Below are positions 16,371 to 25,072 of a stretch of 64,000 bases of DNA, in pieces. Each line of letters begins with the position of its first letter. Position 1 is the first letter of the stretch. Position numbers and translations under genes: made by a program. This DNA is from Streptomyces sp. H27-H1 (lineage in GTDB: Bacteria > Actinomycetota > Actinomycetes > Streptomycetales > Streptomycetaceae), in NCBI RefSeq assembly GCF_026627445.1, contig NZ_JAPNLJ010000025.1, forward strand, positions 1-64,000. Direction: 5' to 3'. Below the pieces are notes generated by a model, which worked only from the letters and a program-made list of their open reading frames with translations, made no database searches and had not been told where the DNA came from.

Positions 16371-17537
16371 ATGACCACCGCACCCCTCACCTCCTCCGAG
16401 TCCGTCTCCGCCCTCACCCTCGGCTCCGGCTCCGGCTCCGACTCCGAGCTGGACGTCGACCGCCGCGACCCCGCGTACCGCGGCTGGCTCCGCGAGGCCG
16501 TCCGCAAGGTCCAGGCCGACGGGAACCGGTCCGCCGACACCCACCTGCTGACCGTGCCGCTGCCCGCGGAATGGGGCATCGACCTGTACCTGAAGGACGA
16601 GTCCACCCACCCCACCGGCTCGCTCAAGCACCGCCTGGCCCGCTCGCTGTTCCTGTACGCGCTGTGCAACGGCTGGGTCCGCCCCGGCCGTCCGGTCATC
16701 GAGGCCTCCTCCGGCTCCACCGCGGTCTCCGAGGCCTACTTCGCCAAGCTGATCGGAGTCCCCTTCGTCGCCGTCATGGCGCGGACCACCGCCCGTTCGA
16801 AGATCGACCTGATCGAGTTCCACGGCGGCACCTGCCACCTCGTGGACAACCCGTGCGAGGTCTACGAGGTCTCCGCGCGGCTCGCCGCCGAGACCGGCGG
16901 GCACTACATGGACCAGTTCACGTACGCCGAGCGGGCCACAGACTGGCGCGGCAACAACAACATCGCCGACTCGATCTTCCGCCAGCTGGAGCGGGAGCCG
17001 CACCCCGAACCGGCCTGGATCGTGGCCGCCGCGGGCACCGGCGGCACCTCCGCCACGCTCGCCCGGTACGTCCACTACACCCAGCGCGCCACCGGCATCT
17101 GTGTGGCCGACCCCGAGAACTCCGCGTTCTTCGGCGGCTGGCTGGGGCAGGACCCCTCAGTCACCACCACCGTCGGCTCGCGCATCGAAGGCATCGGCCG
17201 CCAGCGGGTGGAGCCGAGCTTCATCCTCGGTGCGGTCGACCGGATGATGCGGGTGCCCGACGCGGCGTCCATCGCCACCATCCGGGTACTCGAAGGGATT
17301 CTCGGCCGCAAGTGCGGTGCGTCCACCGGCACGGGGGTGTGGGCGGCGTTCAAACTCGTGTCCGAGATGAAAGCCCGTGGTGAGCGCGGCAGCGTCGTGA
17401 CGCTGCTGTGCGACCCGGGCGAGCGCTACCTCGACAAGTACTACTCGGACGGCTGGCTGGCCGAGCAGGGCATCGACATCGCTCCGTACCAGGAGCGGGT
17501 GGAGCGCTTCCTGCTCACCGGCGAACTGAACCGCTGA
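16371..17537 (+). CDS. PLP-dependent cysteine synthase-fold enzyme, Cds1-like L-cysteine desulfhydrase
   Basis: This is a fold-type II PLP enzyme of 388 aa. The PLP Schiff-base Lys is Lys86 in HPTGSLKHRLA, the substrate loop is EASSGSTAVSEAYFA, and the phosphate-binding Gly-rich loop is AAAGTGGTSATLARY. It matches the mycobacterial/actinobacterial Cds1 type, which cleaves cysteine to pyruvate, ammonia and H2S, rather than a biosynthetic cysteine synthase. The N-terminal 30 residues are Ser/Gly/Asp-rich. It lies downstream of an amino acid exporter and upstream of a RidA protein that would detoxify the enamine/imine product, a coherent set. Confidence 0.82.
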   Translation: MTTAPLTSSESVSALTLGSGSGSDSELDVDRRDPAYRGWLREAVRKVQADGNRSADTHLLTVPLPAEWGIDLYLKDESTHPTGSLKHRLARSLFLYALCNGWVRPGRPVIEASSGSTAVSEAYFAKLIGVPFVAVMARTTARSKIDLIEFHGGTCHLVDNPCEVYEVSARLAAETGGHYMDQFTYAERATDWRGNNNIADSIFRQLEREPHPEPAWIVAAAGTGGTSATLARYVHYTQRATGICVADPENSAFFGGWLGQDPSVTTTVGSRIEGIGRQRVEPSFILGAVDRMMRVPDAASIATIRVLEGILGRKCGASTGTGVWAAFKLVSEMKARGERGSVVTLLCDPGERYLDKYYSDGWLAEQGIDIAPYQERVERFLLTGELNR

Positions 17538-17553
17538 CCCAACCATTGACCTG

Positions 17554-17596
17554 ACCGCTGGCCGAACCGCTGGCCGAACCGCTGGCCGAACCGCTG
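17554..17596 (+). repeat. 12-bp tandem repeat, 3.6 copies
   Basis: The unit ACCGCTGGCCGA is repeated at 17554, 17566 and 17578 with a partial fourth copy at 17590. It lies just after the PLP-enzyme stop and is probably a slippage expansion without function. Confidence 0.85.
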
Positions 17597-17673
17597 ACGG
17601 TAGCCCGGGACGTCAGCACCAACGACCGCACCAGCAGCAGCGACAGCGACAGCGACAACAAGGAGATCCGACC

Positions 17674-18153
17674 ATGCCCAGCACCCCCGAAGAGCGCCTC
17701 GCCGCCGCCGGCCTGAAGCTCCCGCCGACCCCCTCGCCGGTCGCCGTCTACGTCCCCGCCGTGCAGAGCGGGCACTACGTGTACACCTCCGGCCAGCTCC
17801 CGATGGTCGACGGCGCCCTCCCCCTCACCGGGAAGGTCGGCGCCGAGGTGACCCCGGAGCAGGCCAAGGAGCTGGCGCAGCAGTGCGCGCTGAACGCACT
17901 GGCCGCCGTCGCCTCCGTCGCCGGGGACCTTTCGGCCGTCAAGCGCGTGGTCAAGGTGGTCGGATTCGTGGCCAGCGACCCGCACTTCACGGGGCAGCCC
18001 GGCGTGATCAACGGCGCGAGCGAACTGCTGGGCACCGCCTTCGGCGACGCGGGCATCCACGCCCGCAGCGCGGTCGGCGTGAGCGTGCTGCCGCTGGACG
18101 CCCCCGTCGAGGTGGAGATCCTTGTGGAACTGCACGCTCCGATGGGCGTCTAG
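17674..18153 (+). CDS. RidA/YjgF-family enamine/imine deaminase
   Basis: This is a 159-residue RidA-fold protein (YVPAVQSGHYVYTSGQLPMV, FGDAGIHARSAVGVSVLPLD). The conserved Arg that binds the substrate carboxylate is in HARSAVGV, the acidic partner in VEVEILVEL. RidA proteins hydrolyse reactive 2-aminoacrylate-type enamines released by PLP enzymes, which fits its position 136 bp after a desulfhydrase-like gene. AAGGAG precedes the ATG. Confidence 0.92.
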   Translation: MPSTPEERLAAAGLKLPPTPSPVAVYVPAVQSGHYVYTSGQLPMVDGALPLTGKVGAEVTPEQAKELAQQCALNALAAVASVAGDLSAVKRVVKVVGFVASDPHFTGQPGVINGASELLGTAFGDAGIHARSAVGVSVLPLDAPVEVEILVELHAPMGV

Positions 18154-18270
18154 TTCCGGACGAAGCACCACGGCGCGGGCCCGAAATCATCCCAGAGCAA
18201 GGCCCTGACCTGCGGTTCAGCGGGGAGAGGTCACGATCGGGGCCTTGGTGGCACATGGCAGGGTGGGGCC

Positions 18271-18471
18271 ATGAGGCTGCGTGATCTGCTGTCGTCCGAA
18301 GAGGCGCAGGCACCTTCCGAGCTCCGCCTGCTGCGCCTGCCCGGCGGCGAGCGGGACCTCGACCGGCCCGTCCTGGGCACGGTGACCATCGACCTGCCCG
18401 ACCCCGGGCGGTTCGTGTCCCCCGGGGACCTGGTGCTGTCCGGGCTGGCCGAAGGGGAGGCTCCCGGGTGA
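18271..18471 (+). pseudogene. PucR-type regulator, N-terminal fragment
   Basis: This 66-residue ORF reads LRLLRLPGGERDLDRPVLGT and DLPDPGRFVSPGDLVLSGL, the start of a PucR purine-regulator N-terminal domain, and then stops. The sensor remainder and the C-terminal HTH are absent. No matching frame continues downstream, so it is a truncated remnant rather than a frameshift. Confidence 0.6.
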
Positions 18472-18623
18472 TCGCGACCGGTGGGCGCCCCTCGTCGGCG
18501 CGCGGCGGGGCGCGGGAACTCCCGTACGCCCGGAGGATCTTGTGGGGCCGGGTCGGTTCACAGGAAGATCACCGGAGAGCCGGAGGGCCAGAAGGCCCGG
18601 GACGACATCAGGGGGATCCGCGC

Positions 18624-19352
18624 ATGACCCGCCACATCGAGTTCGAGCGACTGCACAACTTCCGTGATCTCGGGGGCTACCGTACGGCCGACGGCGCCAC
18701 CGTCGCGTGGGGCGCCCTCTACCGGGCGGACTCGCTCGGCAAGCTCGCGGGCGCCGACTGGGACCAGTTCCTGGGCCTCGGCGTGCGTACGGTCATCGAC
18801 CTGCGCTACCCCTGGGAGATCGACGCCAAGGGCCGGATACCGGAGCCCGAGCGGTTCACGTACGCCAACCTCAGCATCGAGCACCGCCCGTACGACCAGG
18901 CCGAGATCGACCCGGACACCGACCCGTGGCGGTTCCTCGCGGACCGGTTCGCCGAGGTCGCCGAGGACGGGGTCGCCGAGATCCGCGCCGCGATCGAGCT
19001 GCTCGCCGAGGGCCCGGGTCCGGCGGTCTTCCACTGCACCTCGGGCAAGGACCGCACCGGCCTGATCGCCGCGCTCGTCCTGACCCTCCTCGGTGTGGAC
19101 GAGGAGCAGATCCTCGCGGACTTCGCCCTGACCGAGCTGGCCACCGCCCGGCTGACGGCCGACTGGCACACCGCCAACCCGGGCCGCACCATGCGCTGGC
19201 CCTCGTACGGCCGGGCCCCCGCCGAGATCCTGCGCCTGACCCTGGCCGACCTCGGCGCCCGCTACGGGTCGGTCGGCGCGTACCTCACGGACCGGGTCGG
19301 CATCACGGCGCAGACGACGGAGCGCTTGCGCACGCGCTTCCTCAACAGTTGA
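18624..19352 (+). CDS. Tyrosine/lipid protein phosphatase (MptpB-like DSP family)
   Basis: This is a 242-residue phosphatase with the P-loop HCTSGKDRTGL: nucleophile Cys138, Arg144. The N-terminal FERLHNFRDLGGYRTADGA motif and TVIDLRYPWEID identify the Tyr_phosphatase3/MptpB group, which dephosphorylates phosphotyrosine, phosphoserine/threonine or phosphoinositides. ATG 18624 follows AGGGGG, so a longer in-frame start at 18468 is not used. The N-terminus is cytoplasmic; no signal peptide is visible. Confidence 0.9.
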   Translation: MTRHIEFERLHNFRDLGGYRTADGATVAWGALYRADSLGKLAGADWDQFLGLGVRTVIDLRYPWEIDAKGRIPEPERFTYANLSIEHRPYDQAEIDPDTDPWRFLADRFAEVAEDGVAEIRAAIELLAEGPGPAVFHCTSGKDRTGLIAALVLTLLGVDEEQILADFALTELATARLTADWHTANPGRTMRWPSYGRAPAEILRLTLADLGARYGSVGAYLTDRVGITAQTTERLRTRFLNS

Positions 19353-19408
19353 CGGACGGACGGACTGGCGGACGGACGGACGGGCAGGGCTGCGGGACGA
19401 TCAGGGCG

Positions 19409-19819
19409 TGAACGCGGAAGACATCGCTGCCCTCATCGCCCAAGCCGGTCACATGGATCCCGGTCTCCGTGCCGGTGGCCGGCGAGCTGCCGGGAGCACT
19501 GTCCGGCGAGGCGGGTGACCCCGTGCCCGCGGCTCTGGTCCGGCTCACCTGCGACGAGACGGCGTACGTGCGCGAGCAGGCCGCTTTCGCGCTGGGACGG
19601 CTCGCGGAAGTGGACGGTCCGGGGATCAGGGCGGCCCTGTGGCGGTGCGTCGAGGACGTGGCCCAGGAGACGCGCGAGGAAGGCGTACGCGGTCTCGCCG
19701 TACGGCGGGATCCCGGCGTACGCGCCGCTGGAGGCGGTCTACGCCCTGCTGCCCGATGCAGCCGGTCCGGGCGCCACCAGACCGCCGCCCCGAAAGCGAT
19801 CTACGCTCAGGACCCATGA
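19409..19819 (+). pseudogene. HEAT-repeat protein, degenerate
   Basis: Pieces of a HEAT-repeat protein appear in different frames: a GTG at 19409 (NAEDIAALIAQAGHM), then VRLTCDETAYVREQAAFALG and RCVEDVAQETREEGVRGLAV (19469 frame), then PAYAPLEAVYALLPDA (another frame). At least two frame changes are needed to read it through. A functional protein is unlikely. Confidence 0.45.
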
Positions 19820-19983
19820 AGTCCTACACCCGCGGCCGGACCGCCGACCGGCTCGCCATCAGCGCCAACCCGGCGCACCGCCGGGCGGACGCGGACCGCT
19901 CCCCCACCCACCCGGCCCTCGAAGCCGGCGTACGGGCGACCGCCCATCTGATGCCCAACACCGCCCACATCGCACCCGCCTGA
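19816..19983 (+). CDS. Short ORF of unknown function
   Basis: ATG 19816 to TGA 19983 gives a 55-residue, His/Ala/Arg-rich peptide (KSYTRGRTADRLAISANPAH). No domain is recognised and the ribosome-binding site is weak. It follows the degenerate HEAT gene and may be more debris. Confidence 0.2.
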   Translation: MKSYTRGRTADRLAISANPAHRRADADRSPTHPALEAGVRATAHLMPNTAHIAPA

Positions 19984-19997
19984 GCCAGACCTCGGAC

Positions 19998-20810
19998 ATG
20001 AACATGGACATCGACCTGGCCATGAACCTGGCCATGGACTGGCATACGGGTCTGGCCGGGCTGGCCGCGGGGCTGCTCATCGCGGTGGTGACCGCGCCCG
20101 TGGGGGTGTCGGGTGCGGTGTTCCTGCTGCCGGTGCAGCTGAGCGTGTTCGCCGTCCCCAACCCTTCGGTCACACCGACCAACCTGCTCTTCAACGTGGT
20201 GGCCGGCCCCGGCGCCCTGCTCCGCTACCGCCGCCACGGCACCCTGCGCGGACCCCTGGTACGCCGCCTCGTCCTGGGCACCCTGCCCGGAGTCGTCGTC
20301 GGCGCCGCCATCCGGGTCTTCGCCCTTCCCGGGCCCACCGTCTTCCGCCTGCTGGTCGCAGCGTTGCTGCTCCCGCTCGGCCTGTGGCTGTGCGCGCGCA
20401 CGCTGTGGCCCGTCCGCCACAAGGCGGCTTCCGAGCCTTCCCCTCGCACGATCACCGGCCTGGCCCTCGCCGTCGGCGTCATCGGCGGGATCTACGGCAT
20501 CGGCGGCGGCTCCCTCCTCGGCCCCGTCCTCGTCGGCCGCGGCATGCCCGTGGCACGCGTCGCCCCGGCGGCGCTGGCCTCCACCTTCGCCACCTCCCTA
20601 GTCGGCGCGGCCACGTACGCCCTGCTCTCCCTCACCCGGTCCGCAAACATCGCCCCCGACTGGTTCCTCGGCCTGTCGTGCGGCGCCGGCGGCCTCATCG
20701 GCGGCTACCTCGGCGCCCGCCTCCAGCCCCACCTGCCCGAAACCCTCCTACGCCTCATCCTCGGCTCACTGGCCGCCGCCGTAGGCCTGCTCTACGCGGT
20801 GCAGGCCTGA
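19998..20810 (+). CDS. TauE/SafE-family (TSUP) sulfite/organosulfonate permease
   Basis: This is a membrane protein of about 270 aa with the two-half architecture of the TauE/SafE family. The first half has LAAGLLIAVVTAPVGVSGAV and NPSVTPTNLLFNVVAGPGAL, the second the conserved GVIGGIYGIGGGSLLGPVLV. Such proteins export sulfite, sulfolactate or similar anions, or take up sulfur compounds. The start is uncertain: ATG 19998 and internal Met codons at 20004, 20022 and 20034 are all possible. Confidence 0.85.
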   Translation: MNMDIDLAMNLAMDWHTGLAGLAAGLLIAVVTAPVGVSGAVFLLPVQLSVFAVPNPSVTPTNLLFNVVAGPGALLRYRRHGTLRGPLVRRLVLGTLPGVVVGAAIRVFALPGPTVFRLLVAALLLPLGLWLCARTLWPVRHKAASEPSPRTITGLALAVGVIGGIYGIGGGSLLGPVLVGRGMPVARVAPAALASTFATSLVGAATYALLSLTRSANIAPDWFLGLSCGAGGLIGGYLGARLQPHLPETLLRLILGSLAAAVGLLYAVQA

Positions 20811-21030
20811 ATCCCGGCCACCCAGACCGTGATCGCCGCCTCCGCGATCACCCCCGGAGACGACTCTCGACGCGACCGGGGCGCTCCGGCGCCGACACCG
20901 GCACCCGGACCGCAGAAGGCAACACCCAACCCCCCCTTCAGCCCATCACCGCAGGTCAGCGGCTCTAGCGAACCTCCCGCTGAGATTCCAGCTCTGCGGC
21001 GGGTCAGAGCACCAGGGTCCGGCCGTGCAA
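20811..21030. other. Intergenic, nothing recognised
   Basis: About 220 bp between the permease and a small leftward ORF. No gene, clear hairpin or promoter stands out. Confidence 0.4.
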
Positions 21031-21228
21031 CTACGGATAGAGCTCCTGAATGGATTCCTGCGGGCCGTGTTCGAAGCGGTTGACGACCTTGCCAAGCGGG
21101 TTCCACGCTCTGCCGTCGGGCATCCTCACCCCGACGGACTGCCGGATCAGCTGCTGCTGCTCCTGGTCGAGGTCCACCCAGCGTGCGCCGGCCCGGCGGT
21201 GGCACAGCGAAATGTCGGCCACGACCAT
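21031..21228 (-). CDS. Small hypothetical protein
   Basis: This is a 65-residue ORF (ATG 21228): MVVADISLCHRRAGARWVDL, then QQQLIRQSVGVRMPDGRAWN and a GPQESIQELYP end. The balanced composition and mixture of hydrophobic and charged residues suggest a real small protein, but there is no good ribosome-binding site and I recognise no family. Confidence 0.35.
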   Translation of the reverse strand: MVVADISLCHRRAGARWVDLDQEQQQLIRQSVGVRMPDGRAWNPLGKVVNRFEHGPQESIQELYP

Positions 21229-21324
21229 CACGGAGACCGGTGGGGTCGGTTCTCACAAGGAAGTGTGCGAACCCGCGTACAACCCTCGGGCCCTGCCGAG
21301 CGCCCCGCGACACGCATCGCGGGG

Positions 21325-21837
21325 TCAGCCTTCTCCGGGCGTCCGCCGGAGCTCGATCCTCAACGCCGCCGGGTCGCGAACGGACTGCACACTCACGTAG
21401 GTCACCACCGACTTGCCGGGGGCCATCTCACCGCCGGAGTCCACCGTTCCCTCCCACAGCCGGGTTGCCCCCTCGCCGCGTGAGGAGTACACACTCAGGC
21501 GCGTCTCGACGCGGCGCTGCGCATCGCCGGGGTTGGTGAGCACGACAGGGATCTTCGCCAGGCGCATGTCCTGGTTCTCCCAAACCGCCGCGTGGGCGGT
21601 GGCGACCGTCTCCCCGCCTTCGCGGTCGGTGGCGACGTCAGGCCCGAGGTCGGCGCGCTGCGCATCGGTGAGGATGTCACCGACGGGCCGCTCGGCGGGC
21701 GCCGCGGTGGCGACCGTGAGGGGGTCGCCGAGTTCGGCTTCCATGCTTTTGGCGAACGTCACCCCGCCCCACACCGTGCCGACGACGACCAGGCCGCCGA
21801 TGAGCAGAAACGCTCCCACGCTTTTGTAACGGGCCAC
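21325..21837 (-). CDS. Membrane-anchored hypothetical protein
   Basis: This 170-residue protein has one N-terminal membrane segment (SVGAFLLIGGLVVVGTVWGG) and a predicted extracytoplasmic domain of beta character (MRLAKIPVVLTNPGDAQRRV, VTYVSVQSV). The GTG start at 21837 lies 2 bp after the stop of the decayed upstream gene, so the two were probably a coupled pair in which the upstream partner is now frameshifted. Function unknown. Confidence 0.55.
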   Translation of the reverse strand: MARYKSVGAFLLIGGLVVVGTVWGGVTFAKSMEAELGDPLTVATAAPAERPVGDILTDAQRADLGPDVATDREGGETVATAHAAVWENQDMRLAKIPVVLTNPGDAQRRVETRLSVYSSRGEGATRLWEGTVDSGGEMAPGKSVVTYVSVQSVRDPAALRIELRRTPGEG

Positions 21838-21839
21838 GA

Positions 21840-22647
21840 TCAGCCTTCCATTCTCTTGTCAGCCTCACTGACGGCGGCCTCGTTCTTGGTCTTGAACGAA
21901 TCGAGGACCTGCCGCTGCTCATCGATGATCGTCATTTGAATCCTGGATTCCTCAGAGAACCAGATTCCGCCCAAGCCTGTCTCAGCCTTGCAGTCGATCT
22001 CCGCGAGGGCCAGATCAATCTCCGGCCGGTCGGCGGGTACGCCCGCCCTCGGGGTGGGTGACGGAGCGGGCGGCTTCGAACGGGTCCTTGAAGCCGGGAT
22101 GGCCCTTGCCGGTCATGCAGGCCGACCAGTCCGCGAACGCGGCGACGACGGCGGGGGTCTTCATCGACTCGGTGAAGCTGGTGCCGTTCAGCTCAGAGAT
22201 CCGGTCCAGCTCGTCGGCGGTCGAGGGCTCCCGGTCGGTGGGCCCGTAGCGGCGCTCCATGTTGGCGTCGTTCTCGGTCGGTGAGAACACGTCACCGGCC
22301 TCGGCCGGGCGGACGTGGAACGTCGGCGCTTCCTCAAGCAGCACGGATCCGTCGCCCCCGTCTTCTACGAGCGCATCAGTCCCTACCGGAGCGGCCATGA
22401 GTTCTTGTGCGACCAAGGCCGCATCGCCGAGAGCATCCGCATCGACGACGGCACCCGCTTCCTCGACCCCCTTAACGGCCCCTCCGGGGCAAGCGGAACA
22501 GAACGGACGCTCCAGCAGCCTGCCCACAGCCGTACAGCAGCCCCGGCCTCCCCACCCGCCACCCCAGACGCTCAGAAACCCCAGGTCACGACCTTGCCTT
22601 CGTCTCAGCCCCCCTCCCACGGCAATCCATGCGACCACTCCCAGCAC
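21840..22647 (-). pseudogene. Streptomyces secreted/lipoprotein-like hypothetical, frameshifted
   Basis: The main frame reads NDANMERRYGPTDREPSTAD and VAAFADWSACMTGKGHPGFK to SVTHPEGG. It then runs into a premature stop near 22015. A neighbouring frame continues as DLALAEIDCKAETGLGGIWF and ends at 21840. A single extra base in the G/C run near 22040 explains it. The pattern (ERRYG, SxCM, DxxCK..GL.G.WF) is that of a widespread Streptomyces secreted protein family of unknown role. Confidence 0.6.
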
Positions 22648-22813
22648 GATCCGCTAGGCTGTCAGCGGTCAGACGACTACCAGGCGTGTGCCCGGGAAAG
22701 TGTCCGCGAGGGCATCCCCACCTGGGTGTGTGCACGTCACCTGACCAGCATGTTTGTCGAGGCAGCTCGCGTCATCCCTCTGGGGTTTCCGGCAAGGTTT
22801 CCGACAGGCCCCC
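22648..22813. other. Intergenic upstream of tRNA-Arg
   Basis: About 165 bp containing the presumed tRNA promoter. No gene is evident; a rightward frame here is an artefact of high GC. Confidence 0.4.
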
Positions 22814-22886
22814 GCCTTCGTAGCTCAGGGGATAGAGCACCGCTCTCCTAAAGCGGGTGTCGCAGGTTCGAATCCTGCCGAGGGCA
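22814..22886 (+). tRNA. tRNA-Arg (anticodon CCT)
   Basis: This is a 73-nt cloverleaf. Acceptor arms GCCTTCG/CGAGGGC pair with one wobble, the anticodon stem CCGCT/AGCGG closes the loop CTCCTAA (anticodon CCT at 22847-22849), and the T-arm has GGTTCGAATCC. The tyrosine integrase gene begins its 3' end about 100 bp downstream, so this tRNA 3' end is the likely attachment site. Confidence 0.95.
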
Positions 22887-22922
22887 CAGAGAATCGCCTG
22901 GTCACAGGCGTTTGAGTGCCGA

Positions 22923-22957
22923 GAAGGGCCCTTGGATCTTGGATCCAAGGGCCCTTC
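22923..22957. terminator. Terminator between tRNA-Arg and integrase
   Basis: A 16-bp perfect stem (GAAGGGCCCTTGGATC and complement) with a 3-nt loop. It can serve both the rightward tRNA and the leftward integrase gene. Confidence 0.85.
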
Positions 22958-22990
22958 GGCCTTTCCGGGGGACAGATGGGGGACAGCGCG

Positions 22991-24637
22991 CTAGGCAGCG
23001 ATCTCCTGGCTCTCTGCATCCGGTGAGCTGTTGATGAGCACCAACCGGGGCACCGGGTCAGGGGTCGGCGCAGGCTCAGGCTCAGCCTCGGGCTGTCCCC
23101 CGCCAGAATCCGTGGACGCTGTCGCCTGGGCACGCGGGACGACAGCCACGGTGGCGTCAGCGTTCGCCTTGTCGAACTGCGGCATCAGCGAGGTGTACGT
23201 GTCCGCGGTCAGGCTGAAGCTCGCGTGCCCCAAGAGCAGCTGGATCGCCTTCATGCTCAGGCCGGCGATCAGCGAGAGGGAGGCGGCGCAGTGGCGGAGG
23301 TCGTGCAGCCGGATCGGCGGGAGGCCGTGGCGCTCAAGGAAGCGGTCGAAGGTCTGGCTCACGTGCTTGGGGTTCCAGGGCCTGCCGTCCTCCATGGTGA
23401 AGACCTTCCCCGAGTTGACGAACGGGCCGTACTTCTGGGGCTTGTCGGGGTTATCTGCCATCCACTGAGCGCGCTTGAGTTCCCACCGCTCTCGCTGGCC
23501 CTTCTGCACTTCCCGCCAGGCGGCGAGGAGCGTCAGGGTGATGGAGTCGAAGGTGACCGTGCGTCGGCTGGCCCGACTCTTGGGCGTCTCGGCGTAGGTC
23601 TCGTACGAGGAGCGGACGGCCAGCGTCTCGACCAGGTTGGCGTATCCCTGGTCGAGGTCGACTTCCGTCCAGGGCAGGCCGGTGGCTTCGCCTCGGCGGG
23701 GGCCGCGGAAGGTCATCCAGTGCCACATGACGTACATGCTGTGCTCGACGGCCAGGTCGAGGAATTCGCCGGTCAGTTCGGGCGTCCAGACCATGACGGG
23801 GCCGGGGACCTCTCCGGTCTCGCGCCAGCGGGCAACACGTTCGGGCGTCCACACGAGGGGGTCGGGCTTCTCGTACTTGGGAATGACGACCGCGTCGCAC
23901 CAGTTCTCCGTGATCAGCTTCTCTCGGACGGCGAACGCCATTGCGCCTGAGAGGGCCTGGAGGAACTTCTCCTGCCGGCCGGGGCCGGTGTCCTGCCTGG
24001 GCTTCGCGTTCGCCTCCTTGAGGGCTGCGCGGGCAGCCGTCCACCGCTCACGCAGGTGGTGGGGGCGGGGCTTGGGGGCTTGCTTCCATGCCAGGTGCGC
24101 TTGGTCGACCTCGGCCTTCGCCAGCACTGCGGCTACCCGGTTGGCTTCCTTGATCTCGTTGAAGGCCCAGATCTCCTTGAACATCGCCTGGATGTGCTTG
24201 GTGCGCAGGTCACGCATGGGCACGTCCCCGAAGGCGGGGATGTAGAGGCGGTGGATGAAGTCGTGGTGGTCGTCCCGGGTGCTCTCCTTGAGGTCGACGC
24301 GGGTCTCGTGCCAACGGAGCAGGAACTGGTGCGCGGTCTCCTTGGACTCGATGTCTATGCCGTTGCTGGCTTCGTCCCACAGTTTCTGGGCGGCCTTCTC
24401 GGCGGCCTTGCTCGTGAGGAAGCCGCCCTTACGGGGCCGGCGGTTGCCAGTGCCGGGGAAGTCGGAGAGGTTGACGTAGTAGTACCAGGAGCCGTGATCC
24501 TTCTTCTTCAGGTTGGGGCAGTCGGCTCCCATCTCGCGTGTGGCGGGCTCGCCGTTCGCCGTGAAGATCGGCTCTCCGGTGGCATTGAGCTTGGGCTCGG
24601 TGCACTTGCACCGCTTGTAGGTCGAACCCTTGAACAC
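22991..24637 (-). CDS. Tyrosine recombinase (site-specific integrase)
   Basis: This is a phage/ICE-type integrase of 548 aa. An N-terminal Cys-containing region precedes a SAM-like core-binding domain (LKESTRDDHHDFIHRLYIPA). The catalytic domain has RHRY residues in GPRRGEATGLPW (about residue 312), HDLRHCAASL (about 443-450), LLGHAS and TADTYTSLM (nucleophile Tyr about 481). A long linker holds KPRPHHLRERW and a Pro/Glu tail. It lies beside tRNA-Arg, the probable attB. A small HTH gene starts divergently 121 bp away. Confidence 0.93.
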   Translation of the reverse strand: MFKGSTYKRCKCTEPKLNATGEPIFTANGEPATREMGADCPNLKKKDHGSWYYYVNLSDFPGTGNRRPRKGGFLTSKAAEKAAQKLWDEASNGIDIESKETAHQFLLRWHETRVDLKESTRDDHHDFIHRLYIPAFGDVPMRDLRTKHIQAMFKEIWAFNEIKEANRVAAVLAKAEVDQAHLAWKQAPKPRPHHLRERWTAARAALKEANAKPRQDTGPGRQEKFLQALSGAMAFAVREKLITENWCDAVVIPKYEKPDPLVWTPERVARWRETGEVPGPVMVWTPELTGEFLDLAVEHSMYVMWHWMTFRGPRRGEATGLPWTEVDLDQGYANLVETLAVRSSYETYAETPKSRASRRTVTFDSITLTLLAAWREVQKGQRERWELKRAQWMADNPDKPQKYGPFVNSGKVFTMEDGRPWNPKHVSQTFDRFLERHGLPPIRLHDLRHCAASLSLIAGLSMKAIQLLLGHASFSLTADTYTSLMPQFDKANADATVAVVPRAQATASTDSGGGQPEAEPEPAPTPDPVPRLVLINSSPDAESQEIAA

Positions 24638-24758
24638 GCGTCCCCCTCTGAGCTGGGCTGTCCTTACGTGTCCTGATCTTTCTGTAGCGAAGGGGACGCC
24701 TCCTTGGGCACCGTATGCTTCCGGTCAGGTGGCGCGGGGAAGAGGGATGTGACCACCT

Positions 24759-25013
24759 ATGTCCTCATCTGCATCTGTCACGCAGGAGCTTCCGGGGGGC
24801 CGGGAGCGGCGCGGGGCGATGACCATGGCGGAGCTGTTGGAGCTGCCGCCGATGGTGAACGTGACCACTGCGGCCCGTGCTCTGTCGATCGGCAAGGACA
24901 CGGCGTACAAGCTGATCAAGTCCGGGGAGTTCCCTGTGCAGGTCATCCCACTGGGGTCGACCTCGAAGGTCGCGACCGCCTCGCTGTGGGAACTGCTTGG
25001 GGTCCGCCGGTGA
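24759..25013 (+). CDS. Small helix-turn-helix protein, excisionase-like
   Basis: This 84-residue DNA-binding protein has VNVTTAARALSIGKDTAYKL followed by IKSGEFPVQVIPLGSTSKVA. It is the MerR/excisionase-type HTH used to read DNA next to integrases. A start at 24819 (MTMAELLEL) is also possible. Unusually for an xis gene it is divergent from the integrase, so it may instead be a regulator of the shared 120-bp promoter region. Confidence 0.7.
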   Translation: MSSSASVTQELPGGRERRGAMTMAELLELPPMVNVTTAARALSIGKDTAYKLIKSGEFPVQVIPLGSTSKVATASLWELLGVRR

Positions 25014-25038
25014 CGCCTGCACGGTGACCTATTTCTCC

Positions 25039-25072
25039 GAAGCCCGCCCCTCCCGCCGAGGTGGCGGGCTTC
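25039..25072 (+). terminator. Terminator after the HTH gene
   Basis: GAAGCCCGCC pairs with GGCGGGCTTC (10 bp, 14-nt loop) 26 bp after the HTH stop. Confidence 0.75.

Noticed and set aside
17554..17596. Iterons of a replication origin
   Set aside because: The repeat follows a metabolic gene in core-like DNA and no replication protein is near; slippage is a simpler explanation.
22315..22851. Rightward frame upstream of tRNA-Arg
   Set aside because: It overlaps the recognisable leftward secreted-protein pseudogene and runs into the tRNA gene.
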